Both the position numbers and the translations under genes were made by a program. The notes below the pieces were generated by a model. It worked only from the letters and a program-made list of their open reading frames with translations, searched no databases and was not told where the DNA came from. Of a stretch of DNA of 64,000 bases, positions 46,710-58,300 are shown in pieces (the first letter of the stretch is position 1; each line of letters begins with the position of its first letter). Source of the DNA: Tribonema minus (Eukaryota > Sar > Xanthophyceae > Tribonematales > Tribonemataceae); assembly GCA_017506865.1 (NCBI GenBank), contig JAFCMP010000555.1:434001-498000 (forward strand), read 5' to 3'.

Positions 46710-48350
46710 TGCCTAGGCGAAGTCAAGGCTCTTTCACACCCTCTGATAGCATCAGTTTCTTCTTGGATCTCTGCAGGGACCTGGCTTGCGAGATCAAGCC
46801 GTGGCAGGGCCTCAAGGACGCGGCCAAGCCGATCCGGATGCACCGTGGGGGTCATTGCCTACGGAGGACCATGCCCACCATAACGCGTACACCTGCTGTC
46901 TCAAATACGTTAGGAGTGGTATCACTAACATGCTCATAGGGCACTTCAAAGACATTGGAGGGAGCACCTCCAGGGGCTCTGCCGAGACGGCCATAATGAT
47001 TCTGCTGGGTCGCACGACACCCGCGCTCCATCGAGGACCCCGACGAGGCTGCTGAGGCAAACAGGTAGACTAGACCAATGCCGCGGAGCTGCCACACTTC
47101 GTCATACTCATGCATGTGAACAGCAATGCATGTAGTGCACTTGCATTCACGGGCGGAGCCTGAGGGGGAGAGGGGGGAGGGACCGGCAGGGCTCAATCTT
47201 GTAGGTGACACCGCACACACTATATATATACTCCGATGATGTGCAAAGATGTCGTGTATCCAGATTCGATTTATGTGCATACTGCAGAAGGAGGTGGCAA
47301 AGACTTGACGAGTGCGACAACTTGAAGGTCCTTTGTACATGTTTCGCACGGCAGTACAGACGGTCAACGCAAGATGCTGTTTAAACAATTGGCAAAGGCA
47401 TCGCACCATTTTCAGTGCTCGTTGAGGTGACAAAGCCTTTACATCTGCAACAAGGTCCTGTGTAAATCAGTGCAGACGATCAACAAGCCGGCATGGCGAC
47501 AGACTCTGAGCACCGTGACGCACACAGAGCACGCAGTTCACACAGCATCGCGTACATTGAGCACATAATGCGTGCAGGCACTCAAAGCAGGCGCATGCAG
47601 ACTTGCAGATATGGCTCACGATTAGTGCCATGAATTTGTGCATACAATGTGCGTGCATTGATACAATGCTGTGAATCGGATATTTCAGCACTGAGCTGCC
47701 TTCCTTGCGTGCTTGATGTACAACTTTGAGTGCTTCTGCAGTATGCACATGAATCTGGATACATGACGTCTATGCACACCATTGGAGTAGTGTGTGCGGC
47801 GTCACCTACGAGATTGAGCTTCCCTGCCAGTCCCTCCCCCGTCTTACCCTCAGGGCCTCAGCCCCCCCCCCCCCCCCCCCCCCCCGTGAATGCATGTGCA
47901 CTGCATGGATGGCTGTCAACGTGCATCAGTCTGACCATGTGTGGCAGCGCTGCGGCATCGATCTACCTGTTTGCCTCAGCAGCCTCGTTGGGGTCCTCAA
48001 TGGGCTGCTCCTGCTCCTGCACGGGTGTTGCGCGGCACCTAGCAGAATGGCCCTCTCGGCACAGAGCCCCTGGAGGTGCCCCTTCGATGGCTTTGAAGTG
48101 CTCGATTAGCATGTTGATGATACCCCTCTTGACAAATTCGGGGAGTGATTAGGTGCAGGCGCTACGCGTGATGGTGGGCAACTCCTCGTAGGTGACCCAC
48201 GGTGCAGTCTCGATCCGATCGGCCTGGCAGCATTCCTCAGGCCTTGCCACACGGGGTGAGGGCTTGATTCTCGTTGGCGAGCTCCCTGAAAAGATGCCGA
48301 TGCCATCAGAAAGCGCAACAGCAAAAGATGCTTTGCTGACACCAACGCTC
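46710..48350. repeat. large inverted repeat of decayed coding-like sequence
   Basis: The arm at about 46710-47330 matches, inverted, the arm at about 47690-48350, with a ~360-bp centre. Shared blocks include CACCTCCAGGGGCTCTG, GAGGCTGCTGAGGCAAACAG and GTATCCAGATTC. Both arms carry a CAG acceptor-like site followed by protein-like text (RDLACEIKPWQGLKDAAKP in one; TAPWVTYEELPTITR in the other), but neither keeps an open frame throughout. The left arm lacks the poly(C) run (47862-47885) of the right arm. I do not recognise the parent gene. Confidence 0.8.
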
Positions 48351-49395
48351 TTGGTAATGCTGGCTTGGACAGCGCCACATTTACAGGAATGAATGTGTGT
48401 GTGTGTCGACTGCACGCACTCCTTGATGCTGAGCACTGCATTGGTAGTGAGGCCCGGTGTGTCACCTCAGTTTCGTTCAGACAGGCCAATCCTCGGCAAC
48501 ACGGTCACATTTTGTTGCGTGCATCAGGCCTGGAACGTCGTTTGTGCACTGAATGATGTACCTCGACGAATGCATCATACATCAACGCACGTGATTACGG
48601 CCAGGAGTCATTCCCCAGTACTTGACTACATCTGTAGACTTATGCCAGTTCAGTACGTCCACACACCACAAGGGTGTGCAAGAAGGCGCAGCAAGCACAG
48701 AAGCAGATGGCACGTGAGGTGTCTCGCAGACAGCAGCCGCTACAGAAGCTGTCGCTACATAATGCCAATGTCATGCTGGCTCGTGCATTGTCACGTTTGC
48801 GGCAAAGGATGGGCACGCGCCGACGGACGCACTGTCATCGCTGCCATGCTGAGCACTGCTTGTTGTGCCAGGTGGTCAACAGTTTTTTTTTTTTTCGTCA
48901 TTTGTGCACGCACAGCATCATGTGCCAGACATGCATGCTGTAGTGTGATTGCCCAATAACATGCAGCCTTGCTTAACACACTGAGACTCAACACGACGCA
49001 CGTGCGTCAAACCTGGACTTTGAATTGTGTATTGACGGTGGCACGGCAAATGCAGCGCCATGTTGCAGGAGCAACGAGCTTTAATCGGACGACAAGATGA
49101 CAACGGCACAAACCAGCTTCCCCCCGCAAATGGACGACTGGCAGCAGCCCCCCTCCCCCCCCTTTTAGCCCCCCTCAGGGCCCCCCTTAATTCCCTGATG
49201 TCGCGAGTAAAAAAGATTGGGGATTTGCTGTGTATTGGGTGTATGCTTCAAACACTGCAGACTAGAGTTGCGAGTCTCCATCTGATCACCATCTTCAGCA
49301 GACCGACGGCGCGTACGCGCCTCTGTCGGTGCACCCCCCCCCCCGGTGCCGCAGCAGCACCTGGCTACCAGGGGCTAACTAGGGCTAGGGCTAGT
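48351..49395. other. spacer downstream of ispG, no gene seen
   Basis: No supported coding sequence. Contains GCTGAGCACTG words (48428, 48848), a T-run at 48882-48895 and C-rich runs (49140-49190, 49335-49350). TAGGGCTAGGGCTAG, telomere-like, abuts the ispG stop codon. Confidence 0.5.
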
Positions 49396-52300
49396 TCAGG
49401 CCATCTGGACCTCTGCCGGTTCCTCCTCTACCTCCTTCTCCTTCCACCGCCCGTTGTCCTTGATGAGCTGGATGAGCGCGTCGCACGCCTGCTCGTTGGG
49501 GATGGCGCGCTTCACCATCTCCTTGCCCACGTAGAGGTCCACCTATGAAGCGGCGTCATGAGGCGAGTGGTGAGCGTATGCGCGCGCGGTTTGAGTGCGT
49601 GCATGCAATGTACTTTTGATTGATTGAAGCTTGCTTAGGGCACGAAAAAGCCCATTTGTACTTCAAGTGAAGTACTTCAAGTGCGCTGAGACAGGGACGC
49701 ATGAGACACAGCGGCACCAACTCCTTGCCCACGTAGAGGTCCACCTGTCGGCGAGCGCACGAGTCATTGAGTCACTGAGTGAGTGAGCTGTTCTAGGAAA
49801 CCATGGAAAGCTGGTACAGATTGTCAGCGACACCGCGATGACCGCGCGCCCGCCCTCTGAGAGCACCGCAGCCAACCTACAAAGCGGCGTCATGAGGCGA
49901 GTGGTGAGCGCATGCGAGCGGTTCGCGTGCATGCACGCGTCGTGCTTCAAGTGAAGTAGTTCAAGATCGCTTCATTGCCCACGCAGGCACCTCTACGTAG
50001 AGAGGGCATGGGCAGAGCAGGCAAGAGAGCTGTCTTAGACTGGAACCCAGCGACAAGCGCAGACGCTTTCCATTGCCAGCCACTGGGCTTTCATTCGTGA
50101 ATGTGAGCGGTCACGACCCTTGCGTGGACAGGCGCGTGCAGCACCGCTCAATCGTTCAATCAACATGAGTGCTGCCGAGCAATCGCTGCAGCCTTGCCAG
50201 TGCGCTTTTGCCTAACCAGGCACATGGCAGTCAAGAAGCTTGGCCGAGACATCATGCGCAGGCAATACGGGCCCCCCTGGAAACAGATCAATGGGTTTTG
50301 ATGCAACAAGAGCAGCACGCCTGCACCATCCTTGGGAAAACCTCTCAAAGGACATAATGCAGTATTGATTGTGCTCGCCCTGTCTGAGCGCCGCGACACA
50401 GTTGAGTCTGCACCTGCCATCTGAAAACGTTCAGAAAGCAGCTAGACAACACACGTAATATTGCATGATTCTGTTCTACATTGCCCGGTGCGCTGCCGAT
50501 GCAACCAAAGTCTGCATCTACCAGCTCAGGCTTCAGTGCAGCTTTAAAGAACGCAATGTTGCAGTGCTCACCTTGCCCGGCGGGCCGCCAACGCAGCTGA
50601 AGTCAGCGTCCGCCATCCAAGCAGGCAAGCAGCCAAATAACACATCAATATTGCAGTGCTCACCTTGCCCGGTGCGCCGCCCACATAGCCAAAGTCGGCG
50701 TCCGCCATCTCCCCCACGCCGTTGACAATGCACCCCATGATGGCAATCGACACACCCGGAAGGTGGCCGGTCTTTTCCTGGATCTGCTGCGTGACCTGTG
50801 GGTACATGGTACATACGGTATGTGAGAGGTGGGGTCTCAATGCTCTTTCACAACCACAGTTGAAGGTGGGCGGAGGGCTTAGAACAAAAGCGGAGGGGGG
50901 GGTTAAGAGGAGGCAAGTGCAGCTCACTTCGCTGCAGACTGCAAGTTTGTACTGAAGCAGCCTCCAGCTGCTGTTTAATCTGCAATGCGCAGGAGGGGGG
51001 GGGGGGGGGGAAGGGGTCAACGCAGCTCGTAATATCAGCCGATGCGAGGGGGGGGCGGGGTCAACACAGCTCGTAATATCAGCCGATGCGACCGTTCGGT
51101 TCCCGCACTGCTTCGCCCGACGGCAACAGCGGCAGTTGCCGTCCTGGCCTCACTGTTCAGGGCTTCAGTCGTGTGAGAAATGCGCATGCTGCGGAGCTGC
51201 TCACACGCAGAGGCAGGAGTATTACGAAAACAACACTGCAGTAGAATTTCGGACATTGACGCAGCGGGCAGCAGCGCTCCACACTGCGCGCAGCTCTCGG
51301 CTATCACGTCCGGCAAGTCGAACAGCATGCGCCGGCAGTTGGGCGAAGTGATGCGCTCTGTCTGGGGTTGCTACCATGCACAAGCCGAACGCCACAACGC
51401 TCAGCCCGCAAGCAACGGCATTTACTTCAAGTAAGTCTTGATAATCTCCAAGATGAGCAAGCAGTAGCCTTGCTGAAGGAGGAATGGAAGCAGTCAGAAA
51501 GCGGCGGGCGGCAGCGCTCGGCTCTCACCTCCTGCAGGTCAAACAGCGTGCGCCCGCAGCTGGGGCAGCTGACGTACTCCGTCTTGGTGTTGCGCATGCG
51601 GCTGCCCTGCAGCAGGCCAAAGCTCGTGGTGCGCACGGCATCCAGGTCGAGCCCCGGCGCCTCGATCATGACGCCGTCACCCAGGCCGTCCACGAGCGCG
51701 GCGCCCGCCTGGTATGCATACGCCAGCCAGGCCAGAGAACAGATACAGTGAGCATACTTGAAGTACATTGCTTTAAAAATACGGTACTGTGACAATAATC
51801 AGTCATGTTGAAGCTCGTGGTGCGCACGGCACCCAGGTCGAGCCCCGGCGCCTCGATCATGATGCCGTCACCCAGGCCATCCACAATTGCGGCGCCTGCC
51901 TGGTATGTATGTATGCCAGGCCAGAGAGCAACACGGTCAACGTGAACCTAAAAAAAGAAGGCGGTGATCGCAGGTAAGCTACTTTTAGGCCACTTTGGGA
52001 GGCATGCAGCATGGTATAGTTGCCAGCCAGGCCAGAGAACAGATACGGTGAGTGTCCTACGAAGTACCTCAATACACTTTGTTCTGAAAGGTAATAGTCA
52101 ACACAACAGGGTTGGGGTTTGCACGGCGTTTGGGTCAGCAACGGCGCCTCAATCATACCGCCGTCACCTGGGCCTGGATTCGTGCGTGAGTATGCCGGAC
52201 AGAGCAATCCGGTGAGTTCAGTACTGCAAAAACATTTCAAAAATGGGCATGCCATTCCTGTAGATCGACTTAGATTGAGAAATCATAGCCTTCATACGCA

Positions 52301-55300
52301 TCAACTGAAGTGCCTATTTCACACAGGGAGTACCCTGAAGCACGTACAGAAACGCGGACTCCGACTCTCACCTCGCTGCCGACCGTGAGTATAAACTGGT
52401 CGTTGTTGAGGTCAGCGGCTTGCGGCATGTTCATGTGGTGGATCACGGAGAGCGTGCTTGAAGTGTCGGACAGCGCCTGGAACACGCGCCGCGCGGCGTG
52501 TATGCGCGAAACCCCCGCGGGGGTCTCCAGCAACGCAAAGACGGCGGGGCAGCCCGTGCCGAGCATCGCCAGCGCGTCGTCGCTCTCCGTGCCCTGCAGT
52601 TACAAACAGTCACATACCCGTCAGTTGAAGTTACAGCTACCAGCAGGCAAGGACGCCGGGGCAGCCCGCGCCGAGCATGCCAGCGGTCGTCGCTCTCCGT
52701 ACCCTGCAGTTACAAACAGTTACATCCGGAAGTTGCAGCTGTAGCGCCCTGCAGTTACAGACAGCTATTTCAGTTATAGTCTCCAGCTGTGTCAAAACAG
52801 AGGGGGGCAACCCGCGCATCGCCAGCGCGCCCTCGTTTTCCGTGCCCCCCTGCACTAACAAGCAATTACACCCGTCAGTTGCAGTTATAGTCGCCAGCGC
52901 AAGAGGCGGGGCAGCATTGCCTGCATGTACCTGACTTTGATCGAGAGCGCCAGCCGCAAAACGCTTTCTAATACTGTACAGCATCTACACAAAATGACAG
53001 GAGGTACTGTATGTATCTGACCTTGTTTGTGAGCACCACCCGCAATACCCCCTCCGACAGCTCCACATTGGCTCAACGTAACACTGTCTGTCATGTGTGC
53101 AAGGTACTTCTACCTGAGTTTGATTGAGACCACCAGCCGCGATACCCCCTTGTCCGATATCCTGTCCGAAGGACATGACATGAGGTACGTATCTGACCTT
53201 GGTAGCAAGCACCACCCGCAGTCCCCTTCGGCAGCGCCACATGTGCTTCACAACATCACGACTCCGATACTCCTTTGAAACAAAACAACTGGAGGTACGA
53301 ACATTCAAGAATGTATCTGACTTTGACCGTGAGCACCACCCGCAGTACCCCCTCCTGCAGCTCCACCTCGGCTACACCTAGCCATGACATGGATGCATAT
53401 ACTTCCATCTAGCTGTAATTGAGAGCAATACTCCCTCGTCCGACACGCCATCCCAACGAAATGACATGAGGTGTGTATGTATCTGACCTTCACTGTGAGC
53501 ACCGCCCGCAGTACCCCCTCAGGCAGCTCCACCTTGCCCCCCGCAGCTGCCCAGTCCTCCAGCGACACCACCGCCAGCGAGTTGGGCAGCGGCGAAGCCT
53601 TGAGCGCCTCAATTGGTGCCAGGACTCCCACGCCGACCTGTGAAAAGATATATTGGCAATTTACTTTGTTGATTAGTGGACTTGTGGCTGTGAAAAAGCA
53701 TATCTAGGTGAAAGTTGAAGTAACGACAGAATAAAAGTGATGCATGCATGCATGCTGCTGTGTTTCAGCCATGTTGAACGAATGCTGTGTTTCTGCCAGG
53801 CCTTCGCAGTGAAGGAACGCTGGGTTTGAGCAGTGCTGCGAGGTTTGGCAACAGCGAGAGGTGGGCAGCGGCGCGGCCTTGAGCGTCTCTATGGGCGCCA
53901 GGACCCCCACACCGACCTGCGTAGAGGTGCGATAGTGGGTTTATCATCAGCGGGCTTTCGGCCGTGAGGACAACAAATTTACTCTGATGTTGACTTAGTG
54001 ACAACACAAAAGTGATGGTGTGTTGCCGTCAGATCTTTGCGGTGAAGGAAAGGAGCGCTGCTGCAAGGTTTGGTAGCGCTTGCTCGCATTCGTGAGTGGA
54101 GGGATCGGCTTCACAGGAAAAAGGACGGCAATTAGTGGACTTCTGGCGGCGACGGCGCAAGACACGCCAGTGCGGTCATCGGCTTCACAAAATGGCAGTA
54201 CTTCATGCATGTCGGCGATGCCACGGGACAATGACCCAACAATCCGTCAAGAAGTGTAATTTGTACTTCCGTGATGATTGTCTGGCTGCCCCGCACCGCT
54301 TTCCAGGCACAATGGACACTGAGTCATTGTGTTAATCAGTGACTGTCCCTCCCTGTACCTCCGGCAGCGCCGTGCGCGCTTACCGCGTGTTAACTGACAA
54401 TGCCGACATAGCCACTTCACATTATATTGTGTCCTGAACGACCACTATTCACCCGACACATCCACAATGCGTTGCTTTCAAGGCACAATGAGCGTAAATC
54501 AATGTGTAACCGCCAGTAACTGCCATCGTACATACCTCCTGCAGCCGCCGCAGCGCCGTGCGCGCCTGGCGGTCGTCAGCGGGCGGCACCTCGCGCAGGA
54601 AGATGGAGTCCACCGTGGCAATGTCCTGCGCGCGCGTGAGCAGTGGCAGCAGCAGCAGCGCTCAAACCGCAATCCATATTAATCACACAACAACGTCACT
54701 GTGGTGTGCATTGTGTGTGTTTGTTACGGCGTATCCATGGAGCCATGTCACCGTTGCAGTGCCCTCCGTGCGCACCCGACAGCAGCAGTTGCAGCAGCAG
54801 CGCTCAGATGGCAGTCCATCTCAAATCACACAAAACGGCGCATGCGGAGGGAGTTGCGCGTGCCCACAGCAAGCTTGCAGCCCAGGCGGTTTTACAGCAG
54901 GTCCGGCTGCGCGAGGTCCTTCAGCGCTGAGCGCTGCTACGCACCAACGACCGTCACTGCATACTCTGGAGCATCGCCTATCATCACCGTAAAGAAGTTC
55001 GAAGCTCCAGTGCACTCGCCTTGAAGGGCATGCCCACAGCGAGCTTGCGGCCGAGGCGGCGGTACAGCAGGTCCAGCTGCGCGAGGTCCTTCAGCGCTGA
55101 GCACTGCTACATATCACCGCTGCGTACCGAGCCTCGTCTATCATCACCAACACAGAAGTCAAAAGCGTCCGTTACACTCACCTTGAAGGGCATGCCCACA
55201 GCGAGCTTGCAGCCCAGGCGGCGGTACAGCAGGTCCGGCTGCGCGAGGTCCTTGAGCGTCACTGCGGAGAGCACGGAGCCATCGCGGTGCAGCACGCCCC

Positions 55301-58300
55301 TGATGTCCACGGGGTCCGCGGCCTGCGGACACAGGAAACGTGATGCGCCTTGTTAAGGGGTTGAAGACAGAACATGCTTATTAATGATGGAAACGCGTGT
55401 TGCAGCACGCCCCTGATGTCCACGGGATCGGCGGCCTGCACACACCGGAAAGAAAACGCGGTGCTGAGTTCCGAATATGCTCAAGAATGGTGCAAACACG
55501 TGCTTCTCAAGAATGGAACGGAGCCATCGCGGTGCAGCACGCCCCTGATGTCCACGGGGTCAGCAGCCTGCGCACGCAGGAAGTATAACACGCCTTATTA
55601 AGGTGTTGAATAAAGAACTTGCTTCTTCACTTGGGTGCAGCACGCCCCTGATGTCCTCGGGGTCAGCGGCCTGCAGACACAGGAAGCATGACACACCCTA
55701 TTAAGGTGTCGAACACAGAACACGCTTTCTAACAATGGAGCCGTCCAAACCACGCCTTGTCACCTATCACCTGGGGCTCTACGATCTTTTGACTCGTTTC
55801 TGTAAGGTGCTGCAGACCTCAGAATGGATGGGCTTTGTCAAAGGCGCACAGAGGGGGGGGGGGCGAGAAGCCCGGCGCAGTGCAGCCAGAGCCCCAAGCC
55901 AGCTTAGCCAAGGACTGCTGTTGTTACCAGGAAACATCAGTATTGATTTCACTATCATCAATACTAGCAAGGGCACGCAGTCAGACCGGCTAACTGACGC
56001 CGTCAACAACCTTGCCGGACAAGGAAAACTTCAAGTACTTAAGTAAGCAGATGTGTTCATCACCTGCTGCGATGGCAGTTCCCCGCGGCGGCGCTCGAAC
56101 GACTGGAAGTTGCGTGTCGTCTCCGTGAACTCGGGGACCGCAGTGTACGCAGCCACATCCTCGACCTGCGCACACCAGCGCAAAAATAATCAGGTGGTTT
56201 CACTTGCAGTAAAAATGGAGACGAATCAAAAGGTTGTAGAGCTCCAGGTGACAAGGGGTGGTGAGCTGCAAGTGCCTTCCACCAATAACCGTGGTCGCCA
56301 CTGCTGCAGTCATTGGCCACGAGACAAGCAGTGCCATCATATCCCAGTAGTCAAAGACTTCTGTATTTAAGCTTGTCAGCGTTCGAGGCAGCATGGGTGT
56401 TCAGTATGGAAATGTCTCCATGATTGTTTCAAGAGGTGTGTTGAACTTGGGAACCGCCCTGTAAGCAGCCACATCCTCCACATGTGTGCACCAGTGTGTG
56501 TCCACCTCCGAGCACTCTCTGCTGGTTGGTTGCGCCTATAACCAGTGCCGCACAAAATCCTGGGCAGCATCCGCCTGAGGCGCTTCACAAGATGGGAGCC
56601 TGCTACATTCTGCCATGGATACAGGTGGATCAAACATCATGGTGCATGCACATGGTCCGTGACGCCGTATTGCTGCTGCATGGTAGGCGCAAGCACGTTA
56701 AGAGGCACCTTCTGCTTGCCAATGTCGGCGAGCGCCTGGCAAAACAGACATCATGGTGCGCGAACATGGTCAATGACACCGTTTCGCTGCCATGAAAAAA
56801 TTGTGTTAATAGGCACCTTCTGCTTGCCAATGTTGGCAAGGATCTGGTAAAACAGGCATCGCGTTGCACACACAGGGTCGATGACACCGTTCTGCTGCGA
56901 TTAGGGCAAGCATGTTAATAAGCACCTTCTGCTTGCCAATATTGGCGAGCGTCCGGCATGGCTCCAGCTCAAACTCGGGGTCCTCGGTCAGCGACACGCG
57001 GATCGTGTCGCCTAGGCCGTCCTGCAACACACACGCATAGCAACAGCACGCAGTGCTGAGTGGAGAGTCACGTTTTGAAGTAAGCAAAATCCAACTCAAC
57101 TTCGGGGTCCTCCGTCAGCGACACGCGGATGGTGTCGCCCAGGCCGTCCTGCAGTGCACACAGAACAGCAGCAGCACGCAGTACTGAGCGAAGCGTCACA
57201 TTTGCATGCAGTACTGAGTGGAAAGTCACAGTTGAAGTAACCAGAATCCAACTAAAACTCAGGGTCCTCTGTCAGCGACACGTGTAAATGGTGTCACCAA
57301 GGCCGTAATACGACCCGCCTGTGTAACCCACTGGGTTGATGCGAAAATCGGCGCCTGCCTGAATGCCAATACAAAGAGTACGTGCATACATGCCTACCTG
57401 CAGCAGCGTGCAAATGCCGATGGCGGACTTCATGCATATAAGTTGTGCATACAGACTAGTATGCTGTCCATACTACATACGTACTCATACACGTGCGCAG
57501 ATACATGCGCACATACTTGCAGCAGCGCACCAATGCCGATGGCAGACTTCATACGTATATTCTATATTAGGCATATATACCAGTATGCTGTCCATATTAC
57601 ATACTTGCCTATACGCGTGCACAGATACATGCGCACATACACGCAGCAGCGCGCCATCGCCTACGGCGCACGTCATACGACCGGCTTGTGCAAGCCACTG
57701 GTTCGCTGCGAAAATTGGCGCCTGGTCAAATGAAACACAGGTACAAAGAGTACATGCATACATACATACCTGCAGCAGCGCGCCAATGCCAATGGCGGAC
57801 TTCATGCGGCCGTCCTCCCCCTCGCCGGCCTCCGTGACCCCCAGGTGCAGGGGGTAGTCCCACCCACGCCGGTACTGCAAGACAGGAAGCATTGGGACGA
57901 GGGTGAATATCAGGGGGTAGACCCACCTGCAACTGCAATGGTTGACCACAACAGAGGGAAAGTGCGAGTGTGTCACCAGGTGTGCGTCTCTCGGCACAGA
58001 TCGCTCTCCAGCTCGGACATTGTCAAAGCGGCTGCCTCTACGTCCAAACAGGGCCAGCACGCAAGTCGAGATCAGATGACTGTTGGCAACTTGGACAAAA
58101 CGTAGCGTTGGGGTGCGTGATTCCCAGCTGAAGGGAGGTAGTCCCACCCCTGGTGATACTGCAGTACACGCAGCATTGAAGGTCTAATTTGCTAGCAGGG
58201 CATCAATGGCTGAGATATACTTCTAGTAACTCGCAGGCACCACTGCAGACAGTAACTGTGAATCGCGGTGTGCACCTAACCCTATACCTACGCATAGCTG

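Noticed and set aside
46710-48350. Inverted repeat as the terminal repeats of a DNA transposon
   Set aside because: No transposase-like frame lies in the short centre, no target duplication is visible at the ends, and the arms carry splice-like, protein-like text instead.
51811-51905. Second copy of an IspG exon ([14 protein letters not shown]) as an alternative exon
   Set aside because: It ends before the CPSC cluster and has no donor that keeps the reading frame; a full exon lies next to it. Same reasoning applies to the copy at 53850-53922 and the OYE copies.
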